Source: Hydrogenophaga sp. BPS33
Lineage (GTDB): Bacteria; Pseudomonadota; Gammaproteobacteria; Burkholderiales; Burkholderiaceae_C
NCBI RefSeq assembly: GCF_009859475.1
Contig: NZ_CP044549.1
Span: 3,038,001-3,102,000 of the forward strand
DNA: 64,000 bases
Direction: 5' to 3'
Shown: in pieces, positions 1 to 10,577 of the stretch
Layout of the letters: each line of letters opens with the position of its first letter
Numbering within the stretch: the first letter of the stretch is position 1
Made by a program: the position numbers and the translations under genes
The notes under the pieces: generated by a model
Databases searched by the model: none
Seen by the model: the letters and a program-made list of their open reading frames with translations, nothing else
Told to the model about the DNA's origin: nothing

Positions 1-396
1 TGGAATCTTCGTCCGACGGGGGAGGGCCGGTAGGACGGCCCGACAGAGCGTCTGTCCAAAACGATATGTGGCACAAGAATGGGACTGTAATTTACAGATT
101 CCATGCAGTCGAAACATCTAGACACTTTTTCCGTGGGCAAACCGCCTTTCGGGCATTGATTGGACGATGCGAGGAGCCAAGAAGGCGTGGACCATCGGAA
201 TTGCCATGGGCAACCCAAAGCCATCTGACGCCACGGCATTGCCCGGAACGTTAGATCGATGAATTCTTGGAGGCCTCCGCGAGATGCGCATTCCACAAAT
301 TAAGCTATTCGCGTGAATGTGCGGCATGGATTGTCGAGGCGATGTCCTCGGCCTGGTGTAGTGACGTGTTACCAGTTGCAGGCACTGTTGAGCGGT
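1..396. other. Non-coding stretch at the window edge, no gene recognised
   Basis: No gene was recognised. The short reading frames here have no convincing ribosome-binding site and no recognisable domain. The stretch lies downstream of the minus-strand beta-helix gene. It holds a 6-bp hairpin (arms 24-29 and 36-41, no T-tract) and a perfect palindrome CTGTAA-T-TTACAG at 85-97 in a locally AT-richer patch. It could be the promoter region of a gene lying to the left, outside the window, but that cannot be tested here. Confidence 0.5.
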
Positions 397-1830
397 TCAA
401 TTCCGCCCGGTTGGGGCTTGAAATCCCCATGACGGCGCTTCGATCGCACCCGGAAGCGTCATGAAAATTCGACGCGCCTTGTTGAAATCATCGGTTACAA
501 ACCCGGTCATAGGGATGGGTGCGGGCGGCTGTACCCACCGCAGGAGAAGCGCATCCATGCGCAGGAAGTTTTGCTCCGCCTCCAGAAAAACATTCAACTC
601 CGAGCGCACGTCTGCGTGGTCGCGAACGGCGATGGTTCCTTCGAAATGGTTGCCCCGCAGAGACACCTGGGTGGGGCTGCCGCGCGCCAAAAAACCCGCC
701 GTGTTGATAAGCGTGTTGTGAGCCAAGACGATGTCGGACGAGGCATTTACGTCGATGCCCGCATCATTGCAGTGCGCAACGATGTTGTTCGCGGCCAATC
801 CGTGACGGTGCTGGAAGTCTTGGCAAGCGTTTTGACGGCAAATGGCTTCGGCGTTACCGCCCCCCCCACCGAAAGAAATGCCCACGCGTACCCCCGGATG
901 AGAAATTTGCTGCGGTGAGCACACGACCAGATTGCGCTCAATGCGCCCACCCTCGCTGGCGCCCTTCATGAACAGGCCATAGGCAATCCGGTTGCCCTGG
1001 CCTTTGGCAAAGCCCACGACCAAGTTGTCTTGAACCCTCCACTGGTGGGCGCCCACCAGATCGAGCATCACCACAGGATTCCCCGTCTGGCGCGGGGAGG
1101 CATTGGTCAGGGAATTGAAGGCGACCAGCCCATGGTCGGGCCAATCGCCGTTCAAACCATTCACTTTGATGTGCGCGTTGAAGTCTTCTATTCGATTGTT
1201 TCGAAGAACCACGAATGCGCCACGGCCAAGCACGTGGAAAGCGTGTTCGCAATTGTCGTGGTCGGTGCACACGCCCTTGATGTTCAAGTTTTCAAATGAC
1301 CAATGCGGGCGATCGACACGGATGCCGCTGACTTGCGAGAACTCCAATTGCACGCTGCCAGGACGGATTGCGCTGACCACGATAGGCATGTCACGGTGCC
1401 CGTCCTTGCCCAATTGCAGCGTTCGAGAGAAGCGGTAGAGGCCCGGCTCGATGACGATGTGGGTGCCGGGCTCGGCCACCAAGAGGGCCTGCTCAAGCGC
1501 AAAGGCCGTGCGGACCCGCACGACCGTTCCCTTGATCGGCACGGCCGGGGCCATTGACGTGGCTTGCTGTCCTTTTCCCAATGTCGGCAATGCACCGAGG
1601 GGAGGTGGCCGCTCGTATCGGATTTGCACGGCACGCAAGGTGGGGCCGACAAGCGCCACAAGCCAAGGGTGTCCTTCCAGGCGGAGCTGGATGTAGCGAA
1701 TGATCTCCTGCGGGCTGCGCGAGCTTGCCGCCTCCAGCGCTCGCTGTCCGAGACTGCTTGCCATGCTGGCCAGCATCAACAGCAAAATGCCCGCGATCGC
1801 AAAGGAGACGTGCCGCCGCCACGATTTCAA
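397..1830 (-). CDS. Membrane-anchored or secreted right-handed beta-helix protein of the exopolysaccharide locus
   Basis: About 477 residues. A positively charged start (KSWRRH) precedes one hydrophobic segment at roughly residues 9-27, so the protein is secreted or held by an uncleaved anchor. The rest, from about residue 95, shows short strands rich in N, G and V (for example VLRNNRIED, ERNLVV, LAHNTL), typical of right-handed parallel beta-helix proteins such as polysaccharide lyases and epimerases. I chose a TTG start at 1830 because AAGGAG sits 7 bases upstream and the signal anchor begins at once. An ATG at 1878 would add 16 residues without a ribosome-binding site. It is divergent from ugd, with a spacer of about 140 bases. 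Modification or cleavage of the exported polysaccharide is inferred from fold and location; the catalytic residues are not identifiable. Confidence 0.75.
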   Translation of the reverse strand: MKSWRRHVSFAIAGILLLMLASMASSLGQRALEAASSRSPQEIIRYIQLRLEGHPWLVALVGPTLRAVQIRYERPPPLGALPTLGKGQQATSMAPAVPIKGTVVRVRTAFALEQALLVAEPGTHIVIEPGLYRFSRTLQLGKDGHRDMPIVVSAIRPGSVQLEFSQVSGIRVDRPHWSFENLNIKGVCTDHDNCEHAFHVLGRGAFVVLRNNRIEDFNAHIKVNGLNGDWPDHGLVAFNSLTNASPRQTGNPVVMLDLVGAHQWRVQDNLVVGFAKGQGNRIAYGLFMKGASEGGRIERNLVVCSPQQISHPGVRVGISFGGGGGNAEAICRQNACQDFQHRHGLAANNIVAHCNDAGIDVNASSDIVLAHNTLINTAGFLARGSPTQVSLRGNHFEGTIAVRDHADVRSELNVFLEAEQNFLRMDALLLRWVQPPAPIPMTGFVTDDFNKARRIFMTLPGAIEAPSWGFQAPTGRN

Positions 1831-1969
1831 TGGAGTTCTCCTTTGTGCGCCGCAAAGATGATAGCTCCGAGCGTGCAAGAAGCAACGCTATGGCCGTTCA
1901 AGATCGGAATTGACGAATGCGGTCGCTATCATTTGCGCCTTCCAAAGAAGTTTCCAGAAAAGTTGCACC

Positions 1970-3292
1970 ATGAAAATTACTGTGGTCGGGACCGGTTATG
2001 TGGGTTTGGTCAGTGGGGCCTGCCTTGCAGAAGTGGGCAACGACGTTCTATGTCTGGACGTGAATCCCGACAAGATCCGCATCCTGGAAGAGGGCGGTAT
2101 TCCCATCTACGAGCCGGGCTTGCAGGACATGGTTCGGCGCAACGTCGCGGCCGGCCGCTTGCACTTCACCACCGACATAGATCGCGCCGTGCAGCACGGC
2201 ACCATTCAGTTCATCGCGGTGGGGACGCCACCGGACGAGGATGGTTCGGCCGACATGCGCTATGTGCTTGCGGCGGCACGCAACATCGGTCAACGCATGA
2301 CGGACTACAAGGTGGTCGTGGACAAGAGCACCGTGCCCGTGGGCACCGCAGATCGGGTTCGCGAAGCGATTGCTGAAGAATTGCACAAGCGTGGCGTGCA
2401 AACGCCGTTTGCGGTGGTGTCCAACCCCGAATTCCTCAAGGAAGGTGCGGCCGTGGACGACTTCATGCGTCCGGACCGCATCATCGTCGGCGCCAGCGAC
2501 GAGCAGGCGGTGCACCTCATGCGTGCGCTGTACGCGCCGTTCCAGCGCAACCATGAGCGGTTGATTGTCACCGATGTGCGCAGCGCCGAGCTGACCAAGT
2601 ACGCCGCCAACGCCATGCTGGCCACGCGCATCAGCTTCATGAACGAACTGGCCAATCTGGCCGAAAAGCTCGGCGCCGATATCGAGATGGTCCGTCAGGG
2701 CATCGGCTCGGATCCACGCATCGGCTACCACTTCCTGTATCCGGGCGCCGGCTATGGGGGATCCTGTTTCCCCAAGGACGTCAAGGCGCTGATCAAAACC
2801 GCTGCCGACGACGCCGGCCTCGATTTGAAGGTCCTGACCGCGGTGGAGGCGGCCAATGACGCGCAGAAGCATGTGCTGGGCGACAAAGTCAAACGCAAAT
2901 TCGGCGCCGATCTGAAGGGGCGGCATTTTGCGGTCTGGGGGCTGGCTTTCAAACCCAATACCGATGACATGCGCGAAGCTCCCGCGCTGGAGTTGCTGGC
3001 CGATCTGCTGGCCGCCGGCGCCACTGCGACCGCCTACGACCCGGTGGCCATGCACGAAGCGCAGCGCATCCTGGGCGATGAACCGCGCGTCACTTTTGCC
3101 AAGTCGCCCAATGACGCTCTCGAAAATGCGGATGCACTGGTGATCGTGACCGAATGGAAGGAGTTCCGCAGCCCCGACTTCGACACCATCAAGACCAAGC
3201 TCAAGCAGGCGCTGATCGTGGACGGGCGCAACCTGTACGACCCGGCAGTCGTGCGCAGCCAGGGCTTTGAGTACCTGCCGATAGGCCGCTGA
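1970..3292 (+). CDS. ugd: UDP-glucose 6-dehydrogenase
   Basis: Cytoplasmic enzyme that oxidises UDP-glucose to UDP-glucuronate with two NAD+, supplying uronic acid for exopolysaccharide. About 440 residues, normal for the family. The N-terminal Rossmann motif GTGYVG is at residues 7-12. The signature GSCFPKD carries the catalytic thiol at Cys266. The middle dimerisation helix region and the C-terminal UDP-binding domain ([13 protein letters not shown]) follow. The ATG at 1970 starts exactly at the family N-terminus (MKITVVG); in-frame codons further upstream would add about 20 unrelated residues. The stop lies 3 bases before the start of the polymerase/ligase-like gene, so the two are probably co-transcribed. 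Identification is firm; the polymer it serves is inferred from the neighbours. Confidence 0.96.
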   Translation: MKITVVGTGYVGLVSGACLAEVGNDVLCLDVNPDKIRILEEGGIPIYEPGLQDMVRRNVAAGRLHFTTDIDRAVQHGTIQFIAVGTPPDEDGSADMRYVLAAARNIGQRMTDYKVVVDKSTVPVGTADRVREAIAEELHKRGVQTPFAVVSNPEFLKEGAAVDDFMRPDRIIVGASDEQAVHLMRALYAPFQRNHERLIVTDVRSAELTKYAANAMLATRISFMNELANLAEKLGADIEMVRQGIGSDPRIGYHFLYPGAGYGGSCFPKDVKALIKTAADDAGLDLKVLTAVEAANDAQKHVLGDKVKRKFGADLKGRHFAVWGLAFKPNTDDMREAPALELLADLLAAGATATAYDPVAMHEAQRILGDEPRVTFAKSPNDALENADALVIVTEWKEFRSPDFDTIKTKLKQALIVDGRNLYDPAVVRSQGFEYLPIGR

Positions 3293-3295
3293 GCC

Positions 3296-5245
3296 ATGGC
3301 GCGCTGGGGTGCGCCGGTGGTGGCCATCCTGGCGGCGGCAGCGTGTCTCAGCCTGGCTGTTGGGCATCCGCTGGCATCGGTATCGCTGGCGGTGGTGCTG
3401 TGCTGTGTCACCATGGGTTGGGCCGCCTGGCGGCCTTGGACCATCGGATGTCTGTTGGCGACGTTGTTGCCAGTGGCCAGCCTCGCGCCCTCGACGGGCT
3501 GGTGGCTGATCGACGAATTCGATCTGGTCGTGCTGGCCGTGCTGGCCGGCGCCTACGCACGCATGAGCTTCGATGCCTGGAGGGGTGGCGCTGCAGACGC
3601 TGCGGCGGTTCGCGATCGCGTGGGCTTCGGCTTGTGGATGGCGTTGGGCGTTTCCAGTACTTTGAGTCTGGTCATCGGGCTGCTGGATGCGGGCGCTGGC
3701 ACAGGTGCGCAGCCGGATCTATGGACACGCGCCTTGTATGGCGGCTACGCCAGCGTTTTCAATCCTGTGCGTGTCTCCAAGAGTCTTCTTTGGGCGCTCC
3801 TCTTGCTGCCCGTTCTGCAGCACCTGCCCGAGTCGCGGCGCAAGTTCATGGTTGCTTCCACGGTGCAGGGGCTGGCCTTCGGCCTGGCCATGGTCTGTGC
3901 CCTTGTGCTTTGGGAGCGTTGGCGGTATGTGGGCATCTTCAACTTCACCGACTCATACCGCACGGTGGCGGGCTTTTGGGAAATGCACGTGGGAGGCGGC
4001 GCGATCGACGCGTACCTCGCAATGGCGGTGCCTGTCGCGTTCTGGGCGGTTTGGTGGGTGCCTGCCGGCTGGCGCTGGAGCGGCGCGGCACTGTTGGCGC
4101 TTCTGAGCACCTATGCCGTGCTGACCACCTATTCGCGAGGGCTGTACCTCGCGGTGGCGATTTCTATCGTGTTCATGCTGATCGTCGCTCGGGTTTGCCG
4201 CATTCAGCCTGCCGCCGGTTCGCGCGTGCGCGGCTGGTCGCTCAAGGGCCTGTCGCTGGTGCTGGTGGCTCAGGCGGTATGGGTGTTGGGCGGGCATACG
4301 TTCATGGCGGGGCGCGTCGCCCGCGTGGACGCCGATCTGCTGGACCGTGCGGCGCATTGGCGCGATGGTCTGGGTCTGCTCAAGACGCCCACGGACTGGA
4401 TGTTCGGGCTAGGTGCGGGGCGCCTGCCGGCGCACTACAGCGCCGAGGTACCGGGCGGGGAGTTCGCGGGGCAGGCGCTGTGGCGGCACGGACCGGACGG
4501 CACCGCAGTGGTGGAACTTTCAGGGCCCGCGACACGCCAGGACATGGCCTATGACTTCGGCCTCACGCAGCGCGTCGATCTCTGGTCCGAAGGCAACTAC
4601 CGGGTGCGGATCCGGTACCAGACCGACGCACCGTTGGTGTTGCTGTTGAGTGTGTGCGAGCGGCACCTCCTGTACGACTTCCGCTGCCAGTGGAAGCATG
4701 TACGTCCCGAGGCCGCCGTGGCGGACCCGGATCAGTGGCACGAGATGGTGTTGCCCGGCAAGGCATTCGCGCCCGCCGGACGGGCCGTCGCTCTGCGAGA
4801 CGGCATGTTCACCATGACCGTGTTGAGCGTGGGCCGGACTGCACGCATCCATGAAGTGGCACTGTGGGACGCCCGAGGACACCAGGTCTTGAAGAACGGC
4901 GACTTCGCGCGAGGGCTGATGCATTGGTTTCCCGCCGCGCAAGGCAGCTTCAAGCCTTGGCACATCGACAACCTCTACCTGGAGATTCTGATCGAGCGGG
5001 GCCTGTTGGGTTGGCTGGTGGTGGCGCTGTTGGCGGCCTGGACAGGCCATGGCCTCGCCCGTGCTCTCCAGCATCGCGAACCCTGGGCCCTTGCGCTGTC
5101 CGGTTCTCTGGTGAGCATGGGGGTGCTCGGTCTGGTCATCAGCGTCACCGAGTTGCCTCGTGTCGCCTTTATGCTGCTGCTCATCCTGTTGACCACGTCA
5201 CGGTTGAGGCGTTCTCCACAATCCCTCTCTTGTAACGGCATGTAG
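3296..5245 (+). CDS. O-antigen ligase/polymerase-like polytopic membrane protein with a large extracytoplasmic insert
   Basis: About 649 residues. Several hydrophobic helices fill residues 1-340 and return at about 565-645. The Wzy/WaaL-type pattern is visible: a YSRG segment near residue 280, RAAHWRDGLGLL with FGLGAGRLP near 350-375, and HIDNLYLEILIERGLLG near 555-570. Between the last two lies about 175 residues of soluble, beta-rich sequence (roughly 378-552), ending in NGDFARG, a phrase common in carbohydrate-binding beta-sandwich modules. In ordinary ligases this periplasmic loop is much shorter. The likely role is polymerisation or ligation of the exopolysaccharide repeat unit at the outer face of the inner membrane. 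The start is 3 bases after the ugd stop. The family call is good; the substrate and the insert's role are unknown. Confidence 0.72.
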   Translation: MARWGAPVVAILAAAACLSLAVGHPLASVSLAVVLCCVTMGWAAWRPWTIGCLLATLLPVASLAPSTGWWLIDEFDLVVLAVLAGAYARMSFDAWRGGAADAAAVRDRVGFGLWMALGVSSTLSLVIGLLDAGAGTGAQPDLWTRALYGGYASVFNPVRVSKSLLWALLLLPVLQHLPESRRKFMVASTVQGLAFGLAMVCALVLWERWRYVGIFNFTDSYRTVAGFWEMHVGGGAIDAYLAMAVPVAFWAVWWVPAGWRWSGAALLALLSTYAVLTTYSRGLYLAVAISIVFMLIVARVCRIQPAAGSRVRGWSLKGLSLVLVAQAVWVLGGHTFMAGRVARVDADLLDRAAHWRDGLGLLKTPTDWMFGLGAGRLPAHYSAEVPGGEFAGQALWRHGPDGTAVVELSGPATRQDMAYDFGLTQRVDLWSEGNYRVRIRYQTDAPLVLLLSVCERHLLYDFRCQWKHVRPEAAVADPDQWHEMVLPGKAFAPAGRAVALRDGMFTMTVLSVGRTARIHEVALWDARGHQVLKNGDFARGLMHWFPAAQGSFKPWHIDNLYLEILIERGLLGWLVVALLAAWTGHGLARALQHREPWALALSGSLVSMGVLGLVISVTELPRVAFMLLLILLTTSRLRRSPQSLSCNGM

Positions 5246-5322
5246 CCAATGCGTATCAACGGGTATCCTCGCACTGTTCTCAAGTGCCGGGCACTGCTGC
5301 CCTTATTTCAGGAACCGGAAGT

Positions 5323-6717
5323 TTGATCAAGCTCTTCAACCACTACTTCGATCGCCGCACGCTGGCGAAGATGTTCATGGATCTGCTGTTGATCACCGTG
5401 GCGTTCATGGCCACTCTGGTGATCCTCACCGACGCAGAAGAATTGACCGTCGCGCAGTTCGGCCAGGGGCTGTTCCGTGCAGTGCTCATGAGCGCCGGTT
5501 TTCTGGGCGTCAACTCCGCGCTGGGCCTCTACGACCGGGGCACGGCCCTTAACAACACCCAATTGCGCGCACGCGTGCTGGTGTCATTCCTGATGATGGG
5601 CGTCATCGTGGTCGGGGTGCTGTTGCTGCTGCCTGTGAAGGCGTTTTGGGGGCACACCTGGGCCGTCGTGATTGTGATGATGGCCACGGGCCTGCTGCTG
5701 GTCATCCAGGTGTTGACGGGTGAGATTCTGGCCAAATCGCTCGCCAGGCGCCGCGTGCTGGTCTACGGCACGGGTGTGAAGGCGCAGGCGGTGGGAGACA
5801 GTCTGAAGCGACCCGCCTCGAGCGCCGAGTTGTGCGGCTATTTCGCCAGTCCGAACGAGCGCGAGCATCTGGTGACCAGTTGGGGCACGCTGGGGTCCGA
5901 CCAGACGCTCACGGAGGTGGTGACGCAGAAGCGGATCGACGAAATCGTGGTCGCGCTGTCCGAGCGCCGAGGTGGCAGCATGCCGATGCGCGAATTGCTG
6001 GATTGCAAGCTGGCGGGGGTGCGCGTCACGGACATCGCCACCTATTTCGAGCAGGAGCTTGGTCAGATCCGGCTGGACGCCGTATCGGCGGGCTGGCTGA
6101 TCTTCGGCGATGGGTTTGACCAGGGTTTCGTGCGCACGACCATCAAGCGCCTGTTCGATCTGGCGGGTGCGGTGGTTCTGATCTTGCTGGCTTTGCCGAT
6201 CATGGCGGTGACGGCGCTCATCATCAAGCTGGAGAGCTCGGGCCCGGTGCTCTACAAGCAGGAACGCGTCGGGCTCAACAACAAGCCCTTCAACGTGGTG
6301 AAGTTCCGCAGCATGCGCACCGACGCGGAGAAGGACGGTGTACCCCGCTGGGCCACCGCGGGCGACAGCCGCGTCACGCGCGTGGGCAAGGTGATCCGCA
6401 AGCTGCGCATCGACGAGTTGCCACAGCTCTTCAGCGTGCTCAATGGCGACATGAGTCTGGTGGGCCCGCGCCCGGAGCGCGCGTTCTTCGTCGAGAAACT
6501 CGCGCAGGAGATTCCGTTCTACGCCGTGCGCCACAGCGTCAAGCCGGGTGTGACGGGGTGGGCGCAGGTGCGTTTCCCGTACGGCGCCACCGTGGAAGAC
6601 ACGAAGAAGAAACTGCAGTTCGACCTGTACTACGTGAAGAACCACTCGTTGTTCCTGGACCTGGTGGTGATCTTCGAAACCATCGGCGTGGTGCTCACGG
6701 GCAAGGGCGCCCAGTAG
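5323..6717 (+). CDS. Undecaprenyl-phosphate sugar-1-phosphate transferase, EpsB/PEP-CTERM-locus type
   Basis: Starts polysaccharide assembly by moving a sugar phosphate from a nucleotide sugar to undecaprenyl phosphate in the inner membrane. About 464 residues. Four hydrophobic segments fill roughly the first 130 residues, a Rossmann-like CoA-binding-type domain follows (VLVYGTG), then a further membrane segment near 275-300. The C-terminal bacterial sugar-transferase domain shows KFRSMR near 326, DELPQL near 363 and SLVGPRPER. The TTG at 5323 gives the expected beginning (IKLFNHYF) and has AGGAA about 10 bases upstream; a GTG at 5284 would add 13 residues. The architecture matches the TIGR03013-type sugar transferase of PEP-CTERM-associated EPS loci. 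No exosortase or PEP-CTERM protein lies in the window. Confidence 0.87.
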   Translation: MIKLFNHYFDRRTLAKMFMDLLLITVAFMATLVILTDAEELTVAQFGQGLFRAVLMSAGFLGVNSALGLYDRGTALNNTQLRARVLVSFLMMGVIVVGVLLLLPVKAFWGHTWAVVIVMMATGLLLVIQVLTGEILAKSLARRRVLVYGTGVKAQAVGDSLKRPASSAELCGYFASPNEREHLVTSWGTLGSDQTLTEVVTQKRIDEIVVALSERRGGSMPMRELLDCKLAGVRVTDIATYFEQELGQIRLDAVSAGWLIFGDGFDQGFVRTTIKRLFDLAGAVVLILLALPIMAVTALIIKLESSGPVLYKQERVGLNNKPFNVVKFRSMRTDAEKDGVPRWATAGDSRVTRVGKVIRKLRIDELPQLFSVLNGDMSLVGPRPERAFFVEKLAQEIPFYAVRHSVKPGVTGWAQVRFPYGATVEDTKKKLQFDLYYVKNHSLFLDLVVIFETIGVVLTGKGAQ

Positions 6718-6746
6718 GCGCTGCGCGCGTCCTGGGTATCTTGGCG

Positions 6747-7646
6747 TCAGGCCAGGGTATGCAGTGGAATGTCTTTCTCCGCGGCCAGGGCGTCGAGCTG
6801 CCGGCGGGTCTTGCGCTCGATGAAGCTGGCGATCGCGGCGTGGGTGTCGGGCTTGAAAAGCGTGCGAAACCCCGTGTACTCCAGACCCGCGGCCGCGCAC
6901 AGCGCGGCGGCGAAATGTGGCTCCAGTGCCGCCACGGCGACTCGGCCGTCCTGGCAGGCATAGACGCGGTAGCCCGCGTGCGCGCCGCCGATCGCCCCAC
7001 TGGGCAATGACAGGCCCCAGGTGCGAGGCAGGGCGAGCCAGGCTGCCGCATCGGACAGAGGAACCTCCTGTACGCAGCCCTTGCCCGAGGTCTTTTGCGT
7101 CAGCACCGCCTTGAGCACGGCCTCGCTGGCCATGACGGAGCCACACATGTCGGCAAAGAGCGTCGGGGGCAGATCCAGGCCCGTGATGAGCCCGGCCTCC
7201 GACAGGTAGGTGAGGTCATGGCCGGGTTCCTCGGCGCGCGCACCGGGCGCGCCCACGATGCAGACCAACGAGAGCGCCGGGTAGCGTTTGCGCAAGTCAG
7301 GCCACCGCAGGCCGAGCTTGTGCAGCGCGGAGGGGCGAAAGGAGGTCAGCAACACGTCGGTACGGGCCAGTTCCTTGTGCAGCGTGGCCTGGCCTTTCTC
7401 GGACTTCAGGTCCATCGCCACCACCTTCACGCCCGCGTGCAGTGTCGCGTAGGTGGTCGGGCTGTACTGGCCCATGGGATCGCCGCTGCCGCCACCGGGC
7501 GCGGGCGGTTCGACCTTCAGGCAGGTGGCGCCCATGTGTTTCAGGCGCATGAGGGCCGCTGGGCCGGGCAGGTTGAGCGCAAGGCTGAGCACGCGCACGC
7601 CGCGCAGTGGCTTGAGCGTGGGGGCTGGGCGGGGGGCGATGTTCAT
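6747..7646 (-). CDS. Family III CoA-transferase (CaiB/BaiF), short form
   Basis: Family III CoA-transferases move CoA between carboxylic acids through an aspartyl-CoA intermediate. The motif GHDLTYLSEAGL carries the expected catalytic Asp. The N-terminal nucleotide-fold segment LRGVRVLSL and the KVEPP motif are present. At about 299 residues it is clearly shorter than the usual 380-430, because it ends soon after the region that follows the active site. The ATG at 7646 is preferred over one at 7697, which would overlap the end of pobA. It lies 37 bases downstream of pobA on the same strand, so it may act on an aromatic or ring-cleavage acid. The substrate cannot be told from sequence. Confidence 0.75.
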   Translation of the reverse strand: MNIAPRPAPTLKPLRGVRVLSLALNLPGPAALMRLKHMGATCLKVEPPAPGGGSGDPMGQYSPTTYATLHAGVKVVAMDLKSEKGQATLHKELARTDVLLTSFRPSALHKLGLRWPDLRKRYPALSLVCIVGAPGARAEEPGHDLTYLSEAGLITGLDLPPTLFADMCGSVMASEAVLKAVLTQKTSGKGCVQEVPLSDAAAWLALPRTWGLSLPSGAIGGAHAGYRVYACQDGRVAVAALEPHFAAALCAAAGLEYTGFRTLFKPDTHAAIASFIERKTRRQLDALAAEKDIPLHTLA

Positions 7647-7683
7647 CGCCACACTGTACCGGCGAACCGCGCCGCGCGCGTGC

Positions 7684-8989
<1,306 letters not shown>

Positions 8990-8999
8990 TAATTTGCCC

Positions 9000-9779
9000 A
9001 TGACCACCACGCCACCCATCGCCAAGGCCGACCTCATCGAGGGCATGGCCAAAGGCATGGCGGTGCTGGAGAGCTTCGACACCGAGCGCCAGCGCCTCAA
9101 CGCCACGCAAGCCGCCGAGCGCGCCGGCCTCACGCGCGCGGCGGCGCGCCGCCACCTGCTCACGCTCGCACACCTGGGCTATCTGGAGTCCGACGGCAGC
9201 CACTACTGGCTCGCCCCGAAAGTGTTGCGCTTCTCCGGCAGCTACCTGGCATCGGCGCGTCTGCCGCGCTTGTTGCAGCCTACGCTGAACCGCCTGGCGG
9301 CCCAGACGCGAGAGTCGTTTTCCGCCGCCGTGCTGGATGGCGACCAGGTCGTGATCGTGGCGCGCAATGTGTCGCTCGGGGGCCAGCGCCTGATGGCCTA
9401 CGGCCTGCACCTGGGCGCACGCTTGCCCGCGCACGCCACCTCCACCGGCCGCGTGCTGCTGGCTGGCCTGCCGCGTGCCGAGTTCTCCACCTGGCTCAAG
9501 GGCCGCGAATTGCCGCGCCTGACACCCCGCACCACGGTGGAGCACAAGGCGTTTCGCGAGCTCATCGCGCGGGTTCGCCGCGAGGATCTGGCCATCGCGC
9601 GTGAAGAGCACGAACTGGGCGTGTTCGCGTTGGCCGTGCCACTGCGCAACATGCAAGGCCACGCCGTGGCGGCGCTCAACGTGGTGGCCTCGCCCGATCG
9701 CTTCGATGCGCCCCGGTTCCTGCAGGACATGCTGCCGCTGCTGCAGGATGCGGCGCGGGAGTTGCGGCCGCTGCTGTGA
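9000..9779 (+). CDS. IclR-family transcriptional regulator, probable regulator of pobA (PobR/PcaR-like)
   Basis: About 259 residues. The N-terminal winged helix-turn-helix is seen around residues 30-75 (ATQAAERAGLTRAAARRHL, then GYLES and YWLAP). A C-terminal IclR effector-binding domain follows (ARLPAHATSTGRVLLA, then EEHELGVFALAVPL and AALNV). The ATG at 9000 matches the usual regulator length; an in-frame codon at 8952 would place 16 residues across the operator. It diverges from pobA. IclR proteins of this subgroup usually sense 4-hydroxybenzoate, protocatechuate or beta-ketoadipate. Naming it PobR or PcaR would need a phylogeny, so no symbol is given. Confidence 0.85.
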   Translation: MTTTPPIAKADLIEGMAKGMAVLESFDTERQRLNATQAAERAGLTRAAARRHLLTLAHLGYLESDGSHYWLAPKVLRFSGSYLASARLPRLLQPTLNRLAAQTRESFSAAVLDGDQVVIVARNVSLGGQRLMAYGLHLGARLPAHATSTGRVLLAGLPRAEFSTWLKGRELPRLTPRTTVEHKAFRELIARVRREDLAIAREEHELGVFALAVPLRNMQGHAVAALNVVASPDRFDAPRFLQDMLPLLQDAARELRPLL

Positions 9780-9824
9780 GCGCCGCTACGTGGCCGAACG
9801 GCATCGAAGGCGCCAGGGGTGGCT

Positions 9825-10535
9825 TCAAACGCCCAGGTACTGCGCCAGCAGCTCGGGCTGCGCGTGCAGTTGTGCCGAGCTGCCTTCGTACACCACCTCG
9901 CCCTTGACGAGGATCACATTGCGGTCGGTGATCTGGGTGACGTGCTTCCAGTTCTTGTCGACGATCACGCTGCTGATGCCGCTCTCGCGGATCAGGCCGC
10001 AGATGCGCCAGATCTCGCGCGCGATCAACGGGGCCAGGCCTTCGGTGGCTTCGTCGAGGATGAGCAGGTCGGGGTTGGTCATGAGCGCGCGGCCGATGGT
10101 GAGCATCTGCTGCTCGCCGCCGCTGAGCTGTTGTCCGCCGTGGTTCAGGCGTTCGGCCAGGCGGGGGAACGTATCGAGCACGCGCTCGTAGGTCCACCCG
10201 CGTTGTCCCTGCGTGCCGGCGCGCGCCGACATCACCAGGTTCTCCTTCACGCTGAGGTTGCCGAAGATGCCGCGGCCTTCGGGCACGTAGGCAATGCCCT
10301 GGCGCGCGATCTCGAAGGTGGGCGCGCCGGTCATGAGCCGGCCCTTGACCTGCACCTGGCCACCGCTGGGTTTGACGATGCCCATGAGTGTCTTGAGCAG
10401 CGTGGTCTTGCCCATGCCGTTGCGGCCCATGAGGCCGATGGTCTGGCCCTTGCCGACGGTGAAATCGACACCGCGCAGGATGTGGCTGGCGCCGTAGTGG
10501 GTGTGCAGGCCCTTGGCTTCGATGAGGGTGCTCAT
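9825..10535 (-). CDS. livF: Branched-chain-type ABC transporter ATP-binding protein LivF
   Basis: Peripheral ATPase of a high-affinity ABC importer, about 236 residues. Walker A GRNGMGKTT is near residues 38-46, the signature is LSGGEQQML, and Walker B is LLILDEATEGL. The segment YVPEGRGIF is typical of LivF. The ATG at 10535 has GGAAGG 6-7 bases upstream and the usual N-terminus; a start at 10559 would only extend it. It is the last gene of livK-livH-livM-livG-livF. Its position beside pobA and its regulator suggests that the importer carries an aromatic acid rather than leucine, which is inference from context. Confidence 0.93.
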   Translation of the reverse strand: MSTLIEAKGLHTHYGASHILRGVDFTVGKGQTIGLMGRNGMGKTTLLKTLMGIVKPSGGQVQVKGRLMTGAPTFEIARQGIAYVPEGRGIFGNLSVKENLVMSARAGTQGQRGWTYERVLDTFPRLAERLNHGGQQLSGGEQQMLTIGRALMTNPDLLILDEATEGLAPLIAREIWRICGLIRESGISSVIVDKNWKHVTQITDRNVILVKGEVVYEGSSAQLHAQPELLAQYLGV

Positions 10536-10577
10536 TGGACTACCTTCCATGCTGCGCATTGCGGGGCCGGGCGGCGC

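Noticed and set aside
68..85. Sigma-54-like promoter (TGGCAC and a downstream G-rich part)
   Set aside because: The -12 part reads TGGGA rather than TTGC, so the match is incomplete.
66..254. Small plus-strand open frame near the window start
   Set aside because: No ribosome-binding site, no recognisable domain, and arginine-rich sequence like other shadows.
2048..3367. Open frame opposite ugd
   Set aside because: Overlaps a full-length, motif-complete ugd; composition is that of an antisense shadow.
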